From Burkholderia sp. WAC0059 (lineage in GTDB: Bacteria; Pseudomonadota; Gammaproteobacteria; Burkholderiales; Burkholderiaceae): a DNA stretch of 64,000 nucleotides. Shown piece after piece: positions 25,420 to 37,685 of this stretch (the stretch's first letter is position 1; each line of letters opens with the position of its first letter). The notes beneath the pieces were generated by a model that did no database searches, had not been told where the DNA came from, and saw nothing but the letters and a program-made list of their open reading frames with translations. The DNA lies in assembly GCF_002870125.1 (NCBI RefSeq), contig NZ_PNEO01000014.1, forward strand, positions 1-64,000. The letters are read 5' to 3'. The translations under genes and the position numbers were made by a program.

Positions 25420-27204
25420 TCAGGCCGCGCTCTGCTGAAACTGGATCCGGTGCAGATGCGCATACAGACCGCCCTGCTCGATCAGCTCCCGATGATTGCC
25501 CCGCTCGACGATGCGCCCCGCCTCCATGACCATGATGCGGTCCGCGCGCTCGATCGTCGACAGCCGGTGGGCGATCACGAGCGTCGTGCGCCCGGCCATC
25601 AGCGTTTCGAGCGCGGCCTGCACGTGGCGCTCGGACTCCGAGTCGAGCGCCGAGGTCGCCTCGTCGAGAATCAGGATCGGTGCGTCCTTGTAGATCGCGC
25701 GCGCGATCGCGAGACGCTGCCGCTGGCCGCCCGAAAGCCGCATGCCGTTGCCGCCGATCAGCGTGTCCATGCCCTTCGGCAGCGCCGCGATCGTGTCCCA
25801 CAGGTTCGCCGCGCGCAGCGCCGCCGTCACGCGCTCGCGGTCGATCGCCTCGCCGTAGGCGACGTTGCTCGCCACCGTGTCGTTGAACAGCACCACGTCC
25901 TGGCTCACCATCGCGATCTGGCTGCGCAGCGCGTGCACGTCGTAGTCCGGCAGCGACACGCCGTCGACGAGAATCTCGCCGCCCGTCGGATCGAAAAAGC
26001 GCGGCAGCAGATTGACGAGCGTGGTCTTGCCGCTGCCCGACGGACCGGCGAGCGCCACCATCTCGCCCGGCGCGACGCGAAAGCTCACGCCCTGGAGCGT
26101 GGCGCCGAGGCTCGCGCCGTAGGCGAACGACACGTTGCGGAACTCGATCTCGCCGCGCGCGCGCGCGAGCGGCCGGCCGCCGCCGGCGGCCTCGGGCGGC
26201 TCGTCGATGAGGCCGAAGATGAGTTCGGCGGCCGTCATGCCGCGCTGCAGCGGCTGGTTCACGTCGATCAGGTGCTTGAGCGGCGAGATGACGAGCAGCA
26301 TCGAGGTGACGAACGCGACGAAGCCGCCCACCGTCGTCTGGTCGTGCGAGGCCTGCACGACCGCGATCGTCACGACGAGCGCGAGCGCGATCGAGGCGAG
26401 GAACTGCGTGAGCGGCTGCGCGAGCCCGCCCGAAACCGTCATGCGCATCTGGTAGCCGCGCAGCCGGCGGCTCATCTCCCCGAAGCGGTTCTTCTCGTAG
26501 GTCTCGCCGTTGTGGACCTTGACGACCTTGTAGCCGCCGACGGTCTCCTCGACGATGTAGGACAGATCGTTCGTGAGCATCTGGTACTCGCGGTTCAACC
26601 GCCGCAGCCGGCGGTTGATCTTGCTGACGAGCCAGCCGATGCCGGGCAGCAGCACCGCGACGATCAGCGTGAGCCGCCAGTTCAGGTAGAACAGGTAGCC
26701 GAGCAGGAAGACGACCGTCAGCGAATCGCGCACGAGCGTCACCATCACGCTCATCAGCACGTTCAGGATCTGGTTGACCTCGAAGACGATCGCGTTGATG
26801 ACGGTGCTCGCCGTCTCTCGCTGGAAGAACGCGACGCTCGCGTGGATCATGCGGTCGAACATCCTGAGCCGCAGATCGAGCAGGATGCGGTTCGACACGT
26901 ACTGGAGCAGATAGCCCGACGCGTACTGGGCAAAACCGCGCACGAGCGAAAGGCCGATCACGGCGGTGGGCACGAGCCACCTCGCGCTCGGGCTGCCGCG
27001 CGTGCCGAAGCCGTGGTCGAGCAGCGGCTTGAGCAGGGCGGGAATGCCGGCCTCGGTGGCCGCGACGAGGGCCATCGAAAGCACGCCGGCAATGACAACC
27101 CACAAAAGCGGCTTCAGATACGGCCACAGACGCCGGCCGACGGCGGCCGCAGACGAAGCCGTGCCCTTGCCGACCGGCTTGCTGATGGTGGACTTCTCGC
27201 TCAA
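25420..27204 (-). CDS. msbA: lipid A export ABC transporter MsbA
   Basis: 594 residues, a half-transporter: six membrane segments in about 20-320, then the nucleotide-binding domain. Walker A is GPSGSGKTT, the signature [14 protein letters not shown] and Walker [13 protein letters not shown], followed by the switch His in VIAHRLST. It flips lipid A-core across the inner membrane using ATP. The start is a TTG at 27204 with AGAGGAAG just upstream, which gives the normal family length; there is no ATG or GTG in place. Its position among LPS glycosyltransferases supports MsbA over a drug exporter. Confidence 0.92.
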   Translation of the reverse strand: MSEKSTISKPVGKGTASSAAAVGRRLWPYLKPLLWVVIAGVLSMALVAATEAGIPALLKPLLDHGFGTRGSPSARWLVPTAVIGLSLVRGFAQYASGYLLQYVSNRILLDLRLRMFDRMIHASVAFFQRETASTVINAIVFEVNQILNVLMSVMVTLVRDSLTVVFLLGYLFYLNWRLTLIVAVLLPGIGWLVSKINRRLRRLNREYQMLTNDLSYIVEETVGGYKVVKVHNGETYEKNRFGEMSRRLRGYQMRMTVSGGLAQPLTQFLASIALALVVTIAVVQASHDQTTVGGFVAFVTSMLLVISPLKHLIDVNQPLQRGMTAAELIFGLIDEPPEAAGGGRPLARARGEIEFRNVSFAYGASLGATLQGVSFRVAPGEMVALAGPSGSGKTTLVNLLPRFFDPTGGEILVDGVSLPDYDVHALRSQIAMVSQDVVLFNDTVASNVAYGEAIDRERVTAALRAANLWDTIAALPKGMDTLIGGNGMRLSGGQRQRLAIARAIYKDAPILILDEATSALDSESERHVQAALETLMAGRTTLVIAHRLSTIERADRIMVMEAGRIVERGNHRELIEQGGLYAHLHRIQFQQSAA

Positions 27205-27477
27205 GACTTCCTCTGGAGATGCGAACGGAAACGCCGCCCGCAAACGGGCGGAAATCGGGGTACCGCATTGTAAACGTTTGGCGACGGCAGACCCGGAAGC
27301 GCCGCGGAGGCAGGCCGGGCGGGCTTCGCGCGGGTTCCATGCGGCGCCCCGGGCGGGATTCCCGCCGCGCGGCCCCCTCCTACCCGGGGGCACCCGCTGT
27401 GTTTATACTTGCGCAACATTCCGGTCCCGATCCCGCTTTTGCCGCGCCCGTTGCGCGCTTCTTCCCGATCACGCAGC

Positions 27478-28272
27478 ATGAATCGTCCCACGCTCGGCGT
27501 CGCCATCATTACCCGAAACGCCGGCGCGCGGTTCGCGCAATGCCTCGAAGCCCTCTCGTTCGCCGACGAGATCGTCGTCGTCGACGGCGGCAGCACCGAC
27601 GCCACGGCCGACACGGCCCGCACGCACGGCGCGCGCATGATCGTGCGGACCGACTGGCCCGGCTTCGGGCCGCAGAAGAACCGCGCGCTCGACGCGCTCG
27701 CGACCGACTGGGTGCTTTCGATCGACGCCGACGAAGTGGTCACGCCCGAGCTGGCGGCGTCGATCCGCGCGACGCTCGCGGCGCCCGGGGCCGACGTCTA
27801 TGCGCTCGACCGGCTGTCGAGCTTTTGCGGACAGTGGATTCGTCACGGCGGCTGGTATCCGGACTGGATTCCGCGGCTTTTCCGGCGCGGGGCCGCGCGC
27901 TTTTCCGACGATCTCGTGCACGAACGGCTCGTGTTCGACGGCGCGGCGAAACGGCTGACGGGCAAGCTGCTGCACTACTCGTACGAGGACGTCGATACGG
28001 TGCTGCACAAGCTCGCCGCTTACGCGGACGCCGGCGCGCGCCAGCGCGCGGCGGCAGGCGGCCGCGGCAGCTTCGGCAAGGCGCTCGCGCGCGGCGCCTG
28101 GGCCTTCGTGCGGACCTACCTGCTGCGCGCCGGCTTCCTCGACGGCCGGGCCGGCTTCATGATCGCCGTCTTCAATGCCGAAACCGTCTACTACCGCTTC
28201 CTGAAGCTTGCGCTCCTCAACACCCGCGAACGCGAAACGCCGAAGCGCCGCAACCCGGCGGCCCGTCAGTAG
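27478..28272 (+). CDS. waaE: LPS core glycosyltransferase, WaaE/LgtF type (GT2)
   Basis: 264 residues starting MNRPTLGVAIITRN. GT2 core: EIVVVDGGSTDAT near 38-50, then WVLSIDADEVVTPELA with the DADE metal site near 83. The WaaE/KdtX branch is shown by CGQWIRHGGWYPDWIPRLFRRG near 122-143. In Klebsiella this enzyme adds a beta-1,4-glucose to heptose I of the inner core; the same role is likely here. It is divergent from msbA and ends 7 bp past the convergent dnaE stop (28266), so the two 3' ends overlap slightly. Confidence 0.85.
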   Translation: MNRPTLGVAIITRNAGARFAQCLEALSFADEIVVVDGGSTDATADTARTHGARMIVRTDWPGFGPQKNRALDALATDWVLSIDADEVVTPELAASIRATLAAPGADVYALDRLSSFCGQWIRHGGWYPDWIPRLFRRGAARFSDDLVHERLVFDGAAKRLTGKLLHYSYEDVDTVLHKLAAYADAGARQRAAAGGRGSFGKALARGAWAFVRTYLLRAGFLDGRAGFMIAVFNAETVYYRFLKLALLNTRERETPKRRNPAARQ

Positions 28273-31200
28273 ACGATCTCGATCGCGCTGTCCGCGAACG
28301 CACCACGCAACGCCGCCAGCAGATCGTCGGTCGGCTTCACGCGCCATGCGTCGCCGAGCCTCACCTCGCCCTGGGCGCGGTCGTTGCTGTAGGCGATCTG
28401 CACGGCGAGGCCGCCCGGAATCGTGACCGCCGCGCGTTCGCGGCCGCCCTGCCCGCCGCCGTAGCCGCCTCCGTATCCGCTGCCCTCGCCGCGGCCGTTG
28501 CCGCGCGCGGGCGCGGCCGGCGTCATCGTCAACGCGTCTTCGGGCTTCGCGCAGTGCGCTTCCAGCACGCGGCGCAGCGCCTGCGCGTCGGCGTTGCCGT
28601 TCATCTGCACCTTCACGGCCTGCGCATAGCGGCGGCGCGCGCGTTCGAGATCCATCACCGCGTCGACCGTGAAGCGGAGGCCACCCGTGAACGAATCGTT
28701 GCGCGCCTGGCCCTGCACGACGAGCAACTCGTCCTCCTTGAACAACGCCCGGTTCGCCTCGTACTGCTCGTTGAACACGGTCACCTCGCACTGGCCCGTG
28801 CCGTCGTCGACGAGCGCGATCAGCATCTTGCCGCGCTGCGTCATCTGCGTGCGCAGCGACGAGATCACGCCGGCGATCAGCTTGTCCCGCCCCTCTTTCA
28901 GATCGCCGATCTTCTGCCGCACGAAGCGGCGGACCTCGTCCTTGTAGGCGTCGAACAGGTGCCCCGACAGGTAGAAGCCGAGCGCGCCCTTCTCCTCCTG
29001 GAGCTTGCGCTTCTCGGGCCACGCGGGTTCGTCGACGAGTTCGTGCGCCGCCAGCGGCGCGTCGCCCATGTCGAAGAGTCCGGCCTGCATCGCGTTCGCT
29101 TCGGCCTGGTCGGCCGCTTCCATCGCGAGCCCAACCGACGCGATCAGTTGCGCGCGATTCGCGTGCAGCGCGTCGAATGCGCCGGCGCGGATCATCGCCT
29201 CGACCGTGCGGCGGTTCACGACGCGCCGGTCGACGCGCGCGCAGAAGTCGAACAGGTCCTTGAACGGGCCGTCGGCGCGCGCGCGCAGGATTTCCTCGAT
29301 CGCACCCTGGCCGCTGCCCTTGATCGCGCCGAGTCCGTAGCGGATCGTGCGCGAGCGCGCATTTGCATTCTGCTCGCCCGCGTCGGCCTCGGCGACCGGC
29401 TCGAAGCGGTAGGCGGACTGGTTGACGTCGGGCGGCAGCACGCGCATGCCGTTCGCGAGGCAGTCCTCGAACAGGATCTTCACCTTGTCGGTGTCATCCA
29501 TCGCGAGCGAAAGGTTGGCCGCCATGAATTCGGCAGGATGGTGCGCCTTCAGCCACGCCGTGTAGTAGGCGAGCAGCGCGTAGGCGGCCGCGTGCGACTT
29601 GTTGAAGCCGTAGCCCGCGAACTTCTCCATCAGGTCGAAGATCTCGTCGGACTTCGCGCGGGACAGGCCGTTCCGCGCCGCGCCTTCGGCGAAGATTTCG
29701 CGATGCTGGGCCATCTCCTCGGGCTTCTTCTTGCCCATCGCCCGGCGCAGCAGATCGGCGCCGCCGAGCGAGTAGCCGCCGATGATCTGCGCCATCTGCA
29801 TCACCTGTTCCTGATAGACCATGATGCCGTAGGTCTCTTTCAGGACGGGCTCGACGCGCGGATCGGGGTACTCCACCGTCTCGCGGCCGTGCTTGCGCGC
29901 GCAGAAGCTCGGGATCAGGTCCATCGGGCCCGGACGGTACAGCGCGACGAGCGCGATGATGTCCTCGAAGCGGTCGGGCTGCGCGTCCTTCAGCATGCCC
30001 TGCATGCCGCGGCTTTCAAGCTGGAACACGGCGACCGTGTTGGCCTTCTTGAGGATCTGGAACGAGGCGGGGTCGTCGAGCGGCACCTGGGCGAGCGACC
30101 AGTCCGCTTTCGACGGATCGAGCATGCGGATGTAGCGCTCGGCCCAGTCGAGGATCGTGAGCGTGGTCAGGCCCAGAAAGTCGAACTTCACGAGGCCGAC
30201 CGCCTCGACGTCGTCCTTGTCGTACTGGCTCACGACGCCGCTTTCGTCGCCCTGCGTGTAGAGCGGGCAGAAGTCGGTCAGCTTGCCCGGCGCGATCAGC
30301 ACGCCGCCCGCGTGCATGCCGACGTTGCGCGTCAGGCCCTCGACGCGCTGCGCGAGGTCGAGTAGCTGGTGCACCTCGTCCTCGTTGTCGTAGCGCTCCT
30401 GCAGGAGCGGCTCCTCCTTCATCGCGTCGGCGATCGTCACGTGCTTGCCGGGCTTGAACGGGATCAGCTTCGCGACGCCGTCGGTGAAGGTGTAGCCGAG
30501 GTCGAGCACGCGGCCGATGTCGCGCACGGCGGCCTTCGCGGCCATCGTGCCGAACGTCGCGATCTGCGAGACCGCGTCGGCGCCGTACTTCTCCTTCACG
30601 TACTGGATCACGCGATCGCGGCCGTGCTGGCAGAAGTCGATGTCGAAGTCGGGCATCGACACGCGCTCCGGATTCAGGAAGCGCTCGAACAGCAGGTTGT
30701 AGCGCAACGGATCGAGGTCGGTGATGCCGAGCGCGTAGGCGACGAGCGAGCCCGCGCCCGAGCCGCGGCCCGGGCCGACCGGCACGCCGTTGTTCTTGGC
30801 CCAGTTGATGAAGTCCGCGACGATCAGAAAGTAGCCCGGAAAGCCCATCTTGACGATCGTGCCGCACTCGAACTCGAGCCGCTCGTAGTAGCGCGCGCGC
30901 TCCTGCTCACGCTCAGCTTCGTCGGGATAGAGCTGCGCGAGGCGCTTTTCGAGCCCATCCTTCGAGAGCTGCACGAGGTAATCGTCGAGCGAAAGGCCGT
31001 CGGGCGTCGGAAAGAGCGGCAGCTTCGGCTTGCCGAGTTCGAGCGTCAGGTTGCAGCGCTTCGCGATCTCGACCGTGTTCGCCACGGCCGAGGGCAGGTC
31101 CGCGAACAGCGTGGCCATCTCGTCCTGGGTGAGAAAACGCTGGCCGGTCGTGAAACGTTTCTGCCGACGCGGATTCGCGAGGATGTCGCCCTCGGAAATG

Positions 31201-31865
31201 CACACGCGCGCCTCGTGCGCGGTGAAATCGTCGTCGGTCATGAACTGCATCGGATGCGTCGCGACGACGGGCAGCTTCAGTTGCGCCGCGAGCGCGACCG
31301 CCTGCTGCAGGTACGCCTCGCCGCCGGGCTGGCCGCAGCGTTGCAGCTCGATGAAAAACCCGTTCGGGAACAGCGCCGCCCAGCGCTGCGCGTTGCGCTT
31401 CGCGGCTTCGGCGTTGCCCGCGGCGAACGCAAGACCGATGTCGCCCTGCTGCGCGCCCGAGAGCGCGAGCAAGCCCTCGGCGAGCCCGGCCTCGAGCCAG
31501 GCCGCGTCGATCTCGGCGCGCCCCCGGTACTGGTTCGTGAGCCAGGCCTTCGAGAGCAACTCGCAGAGATTCAGGTAGCCGCGCCGGTCCTTGACGAGCA
31601 GCAGCAGCCGGGAAGGCTTGTCGCGGTCGGCGGGATTGGTGATCCAGGCGTCGCAGCCGGCGATGGGCTTGACCCCTTTGCCGCGGGCCTCCTTGTAGAA
31701 GCGCACGAGGCCGAACGCGTTGCCGAGATCGGTGAGCGCGAGCGCGCCCTGACCGTCGGCCGCCGCGGCCTTGACGACGTCGTCGAGACGCACGATGCCG
31801 TCGGCGATCGAAAATTCGGAGTGGACGCGAAGATGGACGAAGCGGGGATCTGACATGGGCGTCAT
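28266..31865 (-). CDS. dnaE: DNA polymerase III alpha subunit
   Basis: 1199 residues, the replicative polymerase. The N-terminal PHP domain begins HLRVHSEFSIADG; the palm carries PDFDID at 405-410 (catalytic Asp406 and Asp408) and KFDFLGLTTLTI with the third Asp; the C-terminus holds helix-hairpin-helix, OB-fold (GVISSLRTQMTQRGKMLIALVDDGTG) and tail domains. A Gly/Tyr-rich insert (GSGYGGGYGGGQGG) near 1145 is uncommon. A GGAGG lies four bases before the ATG at 31865; the ATG at 31856 would give the more usual start MSDPRFVHL but lies 13 bases from it. Confidence 0.97.
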   Translation of the reverse strand: MTPMSDPRFVHLRVHSEFSIADGIVRLDDVVKAAAADGQGALALTDLGNAFGLVRFYKEARGKGVKPIAGCDAWITNPADRDKPSRLLLLVKDRRGYLNLCELLSKAWLTNQYRGRAEIDAAWLEAGLAEGLLALSGAQQGDIGLAFAAGNAEAAKRNAQRWAALFPNGFFIELQRCGQPGGEAYLQQAVALAAQLKLPVVATHPMQFMTDDDFTAHEARVCISEGDILANPRRQKRFTTGQRFLTQDEMATLFADLPSAVANTVEIAKRCNLTLELGKPKLPLFPTPDGLSLDDYLVQLSKDGLEKRLAQLYPDEAEREQERARYYERLEFECGTIVKMGFPGYFLIVADFINWAKNNGVPVGPGRGSGAGSLVAYALGITDLDPLRYNLLFERFLNPERVSMPDFDIDFCQHGRDRVIQYVKEKYGADAVSQIATFGTMAAKAAVRDIGRVLDLGYTFTDGVAKLIPFKPGKHVTIADAMKEEPLLQERYDNEDEVHQLLDLAQRVEGLTRNVGMHAGGVLIAPGKLTDFCPLYTQGDESGVVSQYDKDDVEAVGLVKFDFLGLTTLTILDWAERYIRMLDPSKADWSLAQVPLDDPASFQILKKANTVAVFQLESRGMQGMLKDAQPDRFEDIIALVALYRPGPMDLIPSFCARKHGRETVEYPDPRVEPVLKETYGIMVYQEQVMQMAQIIGGYSLGGADLLRRAMGKKKPEEMAQHREIFAEGAARNGLSRAKSDEIFDLMEKFAGYGFNKSHAAAYALLAYYTAWLKAHHPAEFMAANLSLAMDDTDKVKILFEDCLANGMRVLPPDVNQSAYRFEPVAEADAGEQNANARSRTIRYGLGAIKGSGQGAIEEILRARADGPFKDLFDFCARVDRRVVNRRTVEAMIRAGAFDALHANRAQLIASVGLAMEAADQAEANAMQAGLFDMGDAPLAAHELVDEPAWPEKRKLQEEKGALGFYLSGHLFDAYKDEVRRFVRQKIGDLKEGRDKLIAGVISSLRTQMTQRGKMLIALVDDGTGQCEVTVFNEQYEANRALFKEDELLVVQGQARNDSFTGGLRFTVDAVMDLERARRRYAQAVKVQMNGNADAQALRRVLEAHCAKPEDALTMTPAAPARGNGRGEGSGYGGGYGGGQGGRERAAVTIPGGLAVQIAYSNDRAQGEVRLGDAWRVKPTDDLLAALRGAFADSAIEIVY

Positions 31866-32128
31866 TGTACCTCCACCCTCCCGCGAATTTGGACGGGAAT
31901 CGGGCCTGGTTGAGGCCGAATCCGACGCCCGATTCCGTGCTTTCCGCGCGGCGCGGGCGGGCGGCGCCGGCCAGAACCGGCCCGCCCCGGTCTCCGCCTT
32001 CGCCCCTCCCCCGCGCCCGGCCGGCCCACGGCGCCGACGGCGGCCCCGGCCGCCCGCGTTGAGCGATAATGACGGGCTCGCGTTTGCCCGCCTTTCGCGC
32101 CGCCCCGTTTCATTCTCGCCGAACCATC

Positions 32129-33001
32129 ATGCGTATCCTGAACCTCGCCGCCTATCTGTTCGCGACGCTCGAGCGCGTCGCCGACTGGCGCGCGCCCGTG
32201 CTCGAGCGCTGCCGCTCGCTCGATCTGCGCGGCACCGTCCTGCTCGCGCCCGAGGGCATCAACCTGTTCGTCGCCGGCGAACCGGAGGCGGCCCGCGCCT
32301 TCGTCGACTATCTGCGCCGCGATCCGCTCTTCGAGGGCAAGTTCGCAAACCTGCGATGCAAGGAAAGCTACTCGGAAACGCAGCCGTTCAACCGGATGCT
32401 CGTGCGCCTGAAGCGCGAAATCATCACGATGAAGATGCCGGCCATCCAGCCCGGGCTGGGCCGCGCGCCGTCGGTCGACGCGCACACGCTCAAGGCGTGG
32501 CTCGACCGCGGCCACGACGACGCGGGCCGCCCCGTCGTGATGCTCGACACGCGCAACGCGTTCGAGGTCGACGTCGGCACCTTCGACAACGCGATCGACT
32601 ACCGGATCGAGCGGTTCAGCGAGTTTCCGGCCGCCGTCGAGGCGCACCGCGCGGACCTGGAAGGCAAGACCGTGGTGTCGTTCTGCACGGGCGGCATCCG
32701 CTGCGAGAAAGCGGCCATCCACATGAAGGCGGTCGGCATCGAGCATGTTTATCAGCTCGAAGGCGGCATCCTCAAGTATTTCGAGGAAGCCGGCGGCGCG
32801 CACTACCGCGGCGAATGCTTCGTATTCGACCAGCGCACGGCGCTGAACCCGCGGCTCGAACCGACGGCGACGACGCAATGCTTCGCCTGCCGCGCCGTCG
32901 TGACGCCCGAGGCCCAGCGCTCGCCGCTCTACGTCGCCGGCCAACACTGCCCCGCCTGCCACCCGCAGCGCGAGGGCGCGCGCACCGCCCGCGCGGCCTG
33001 A
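32129..33001 (+). CDS. trhO: tRNA uridine(34) hydroxylase, rhodanese type
   Basis: 290 residues. An N-terminal acylphosphatase-like domain ([15 protein letters not shown], about 36-50) precedes a rhodanese domain with the active Cys186 in [18 protein letters not shown]. The C-terminus has CFACRAVV and CPACH, a possible zinc site. The TrhO/YceA family hydroxylates U34 of tRNAs as the first step to 5-methoxy- or 5-carboxymethoxyuridine in an oxygen-dependent way. The ATG at 32129 fits the family start MRILNLAAY. It is divergent from dnaE and lies 52 bp before gluQ. Confidence 0.92.
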   Translation: MRILNLAAYLFATLERVADWRAPVLERCRSLDLRGTVLLAPEGINLFVAGEPEAARAFVDYLRRDPLFEGKFANLRCKESYSETQPFNRMLVRLKREIITMKMPAIQPGLGRAPSVDAHTLKAWLDRGHDDAGRPVVMLDTRNAFEVDVGTFDNAIDYRIERFSEFPAAVEAHRADLEGKTVVSFCTGGIRCEKAAIHMKAVGIEHVYQLEGGILKYFEEAGGAHYRGECFVFDQRTALNPRLEPTATTQCFACRAVVTPEAQRSPLYVAGQHCPACHPQREGARTARAA

Positions 33002-33053
33002 AGAAAAGCCGGACCGGGACACCGCCCGAAAACGGCCCCGTTCGACGCGCACC

Positions 33054-34001
33054 ATGACCCAACCCTACCGCGGACGCTTCGCGCCCTCGCCGACCGGACC
33101 GCTGCACTTCGGCTCGCTCGTCGCGGCGCTGGCGAGCTACCTCGACGCGCGCGCGCACGCGGGCACGTGGCTCGTGCGCATCGAGGACGTCGACGCGCCG
33201 CGCACGGTCCCCGGCGCGGCGGACGGAATGCTCGCGACGCTCGCGCGCTTCGGCATGCGACCCGACGAGCCGCCCGAGCGGCAGAGCGAACGCACGGGCC
33301 CCTACCGGCAGGCGCTCGACGCGCTGCTCGACGCCGGCTTCGTCTATCCGTGCGGCTGCACGCGCCGCGAGATCGCCGATTCGCAACTGCGCACGCACGC
33401 GCGCAACACCACGCTGATCTATCCGGGCACCTGCCGCGCGGGCCTCGCCGGCAGGAGTCCGCGCGCCTGGCGGCTGCGCGTGCCCGACGGCGAGGCGGCG
33501 ACGATCCGTTTCGCCGACCGCTGGCAGGGACCGCAGGAACAGGATCTCGCGACCGAGGTCGGCGACTTCGTGCTGCTGCGCGCAGACGGACAGTGGGCCT
33601 ACCAGCTTGCGGTGGTCGTCGACGACGCGGCCGCCGGCATCACGCACGTCGTGCGCGGCGCGGACCTGCTCGATTCGACGGCGCGGCAAATCCATCTGCA
33701 GCACTGCCTCGGCGTGCCGACGCCGGCCTGGCTGCACGTGCCCGTCGTCGTCAACGAAGACGGCGAAAAGCTCAGCAAGCAGACCGGCGCGACGGCGCTC
33801 GACGCCTCGCGGCCGCTCGACGCGCTCGGCGCGGCGGCCCGCCACCTGGGGCTCGAACTGCGCGAGCCCGCCCCCGCGTCGCTCGACGCGTTCTACGCCG
33901 ACGCGACGCGCGCCTGGGAAAAGCGCCTCGCGCCCTTGCCGCCCTTGCCTCAATTACCGGCGAATGCGCCGGGCGCACCGGACCGGCCGTCGCGAACCTG
34001 A
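33054..34001 (+). CDS. gluQ: glutamyl-Q tRNA(Asp) synthetase
   Basis: 315 residues, a truncated glutamyl-tRNA synthetase without the anticodon-binding domain. The HIGH-like motif is [11 protein letters not shown] (residues 12-22) and the KMSKS-like motif EKLSKQ near 240. A zinc site is formed by YPCGCTRRE and YPGTC. It attaches glutamate to queuosine 34 of tRNA-Asp. It follows trhO, another tRNA wobble modifier, in the same direction, so the two may be co-transcribed. The stop is followed by a hairpin shared with the convergent rhlE gene. Confidence 0.95.
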   Translation: MTQPYRGRFAPSPTGPLHFGSLVAALASYLDARAHAGTWLVRIEDVDAPRTVPGAADGMLATLARFGMRPDEPPERQSERTGPYRQALDALLDAGFVYPCGCTRREIADSQLRTHARNTTLIYPGTCRAGLAGRSPRAWRLRVPDGEAATIRFADRWQGPQEQDLATEVGDFVLLRADGQWAYQLAVVVDDAAAGITHVVRGADLLDSTARQIHLQHCLGVPTPAWLHVPVVVNEDGEKLSKQTGATALDASRPLDALGAAARHLGLELREPAPASLDAFYADATRAWEKRLAPLPPLPQLPANAPGAPDRPSRT

Positions 34002-34022
34002 CCGGTCGCTCGCGCCCGAAAG

Positions 34023-34055
34023 CAAAACGGCGTGCCGCTTGCGCGCGCACGCCGT
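34023..34055 (-). terminator. rho-independent terminator of rhlE
   Basis: ACGGCGTGC (34027-34035) and GCACGCCGT (34047-34055) form a perfect 9-bp stem. On the minus strand the stem is followed by TTTTGCT. It lies 33 bp after the rhlE stop and 26 bp after gluQ on the other strand. Confidence 0.75.
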
Positions 34056-34087
34056 CGGGCACCGTCCGGTGCGAACGAAATGAAAAC

Positions 34088-35539
<1,452 letters not shown>

Positions 35540-35989
35540 GATGGCTTCGCTATAAAGGCGGCGCGCCTTCTGCGCGCGGCACGCATGCGCCGAATGACGG
35601 CGGAAGGCCGCGCGCAGCGCGGCAGGGACGGACCTCGGCAATGCGGCCGATACGCCCGCTTTCGCGAAACGCGTCCGTCGCATGAAGGATCGGACGCCTG
35701 AAATGCGCGGGATACGCCGCCCCGGACGATGGAGGCGACCGGCTCGAAAGTCGCGCCGATCCCCGTCGAAAGCCCGCCATTGTAGCACCGGCCGTCCATC
35801 TCCATGGCATTGGAACACAGGAACGGCGCACCGCGCGCGAAATGCGAAAGGCCGGCGAAAGGCCGGCCGGGCCGGCCGGGCCGACAGCGCCGCGGCCCGT
35901 ACGGCATCGCGACGCACGCGCTGTGCCAGCCGCGCCGGCTCAGCGCGTGGGCGTCGCAAAGCCAGCCGGCGACGAGTGGCGGGCGCGTT

Positions 35990-36212
35990 CGCGTCCGCCA
36001 TCGCGCCGGCATCGTAGAGGTCCGCGCGCGGCCCCTTCGTCCGCCAGACGTAGCGGCCGGCCTCGCATCGCGCGCCCGCAAAGCCGGCAGGATGCCGACG
36101 GACGGTAGCTGGCGCCCGCTCGCGCGCCGCCACGAGCGCGAAGCGCTGGCCGCATTTCAGGCCAATCACGCTGAAAGTCTTTCCGTCGGAGCACGCGCAG
36201 TGCCAGGTCTCG
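35990..36212 (-). pseudogene. possible remnant of an MliC-type lysozyme inhibitor
   Basis: One minus-strand frame just after purT reads HETWHCACSDGKTFSV and later AGARCEAGRYVW followed by RTKGPRADLY. The second part resembles the C-terminal signature of MliC/YdhA lysozyme inhibitors (SGARYxxGxYVxWxKGDEAxxY), with Tyr to Cys and Trp to Arg changes. There is no signal peptide or lipobox, no ATG, and the frame then runs on into unrelated sequence, so it looks like a decayed fragment. Similarity is by eye only. Confidence 0.35.
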
Positions 36213-36251
36213 TGCGGCCGCGCGCGGATTTCGGGCGGCGCCAGCCGGCAA

Positions 36252-37490
36252 TCAGCGTGAACCGGCCGGGTCCTCGGCCCGCCCCGACACCGGCCGCACC
36301 GCCGCCGCGGCCGCCTTCGCGCGGCCGCGCGCCTCGTCGACGCTCGCGCCCGTCGCGAGCGCCACGCCCATGCGGCGCTTCGCGAAGCTCTCGGGCTTGC
36401 CGAAGAGCCGCAGGTCCGCGTCCGGCACCGCGAGCGCCTTCGCGACGCCCTCGAACGCGATGCCCGGCTCGTCGAGCCCGCCGTAGATCACAGCCGACGC
36501 GCCCGGCGCGCGCAGGGCCGTATCGACGGGCAGGCCCAGAATCGCGCGCGCATGCAGCTCGAACTCGGAGAGGCGCTGCGAGCACAGCGTGACGAGGCCC
36601 GTGTCGTGCGGCCGGGGGCTCACCTCGGAGAACCAGACCTCGTCGCCGCGCACGAACAGCTCCACGCCGAACAGGCCGCGTCCGCCGAGCGCCGCCGTCA
36701 CCTTGTGCGCGACGTCGCGGGCGCGCGCGAGCGCCGTCGCGCTCATCGGCTGCGGCTGCCACGACTCGACGTAGTCGCCCGACACCTGCAGATGGCCGAT
36801 CGGCTCGCAGAAATACGTGGCCGTCTCGCCGCTCGCCGGGTCGATCGCGCGCACGGTGAGCAGCGTGATCTCGTAATCGAACTCGATGAAGCCCTCGACG
36901 ATCACGCGGCCCCGGTTCACCCGGCCGCCCGCGAGCGCGTACTGCCAGGCGGCGTCGACGTCGGCGTCGCTCCTGAGCACCGACTGCCCCTTGCCCGAGG
37001 ACGACATCACCGGCTTCACGACGCACGGATAACCGACCTTCGCGATGCCGGCCTTCAGCTCGTCGAGCGAATCGGCGAACGCGTACGGCGAGGTCGGCAG
37101 GCCGAGCGCTTCGGCGGCGAGACGGCGGATGCCCTCGCGGTTCATCGTCAGTTGCGCGGCCCGCGCGGTCGGGATCACCTCGGCGAGGCCCTCGTCCTCG
37201 ATGGCCGCGAGCGCGTCGGTGGCGATCGCCTCGATCTCAGGCACGATCAGGTGCGGCCGCTCGCGCTCGACCAGCTCGCGCAGCGCCTCGCCGTCGGTCA
37301 TGTCGATCACGTGCGCGCGGTGCGCGACCTGGTGGCCCGGCGCATGAGCATAGCGATCGACGGCGATCACTTCGACGCCGAGCCGCTGCAGCGCGATGAT
37401 GACTTCCTTGCCGAGCTCGCCGGCGCCGAGCAGCATGACGCGGGTGGCCGAGGCGGAAAGCGGCGTGCCGATGCGGTGGCCGATCTGCAT
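36252..37490 (-). CDS. purT: formate-dependent phosphoribosylglycinamide formyltransferase 2
   Basis: 412 residues starting [15 protein letters not shown]-grasp enzyme: [13 protein letters not shown] (about 18-30) at the N-terminal domain, [14 protein letters not shown] (about 155-168) as the ATP-binding loop, and [27 protein letters not shown] around the metal-binding Glu residues. It formylates glycinamide ribonucleotide with formate and ATP in purine synthesis, an alternative to PurN. The ATG at 37490 is chosen by homology; the frame stays open far upstream but that part is not homologous. Confidence 0.96.
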   Translation of the reverse strand: MQIGHRIGTPLSASATRVMLLGAGELGKEVIIALQRLGVEVIAVDRYAHAPGHQVAHRAHVIDMTDGEALRELVERERPHLIVPEIEAIATDALAAIEDEGLAEVIPTARAAQLTMNREGIRRLAAEALGLPTSPYAFADSLDELKAGIAKVGYPCVVKPVMSSSGKGQSVLRSDADVDAAWQYALAGGRVNRGRVIVEGFIEFDYEITLLTVRAIDPASGETATYFCEPIGHLQVSGDYVESWQPQPMSATALARARDVAHKVTAALGGRGLFGVELFVRGDEVWFSEVSPRPHDTGLVTLCSQRLSEFELHARAILGLPVDTALRAPGASAVIYGGLDEPGIAFEGVAKALAVPDADLRLFGKPESFAKRRMGVALATGASVDEARGRAKAAAAAVRPVSGRAEDPAGSR

Positions 37491-37685
37491 GGGGTCTCCA
37501 GAATGAGGAATGGCGTGGAACAGGTGAGACGCCGATGTTAACATGCGGGCCCCCGCGTTCCGCGGCCGGACGCCCGCCGTCGCGCCATGCGCCATGCGCC
37601 ATGCGCCGGGCGACGTTCGCGCTCGCGTCGCGCCCCGCGACTGCGTTACCCTTACGCCTTCGCCAGACCGAAGAGGATCGTCGTC

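Noticed and set aside
24292..27273. Open plus-strand frame of 993 codons across the glycosyltransferase and msbA region
   Set aside because: It runs in the wrong frame through a GT2 gene and antisense through msbA, with no domain and Arg/Ala/His bias.
27219..30365. Open plus-strand frame of 1048 codons over waaE and antisense to dnaE
   Set aside because: Shadow of two well-recognised genes; no motif of its own.
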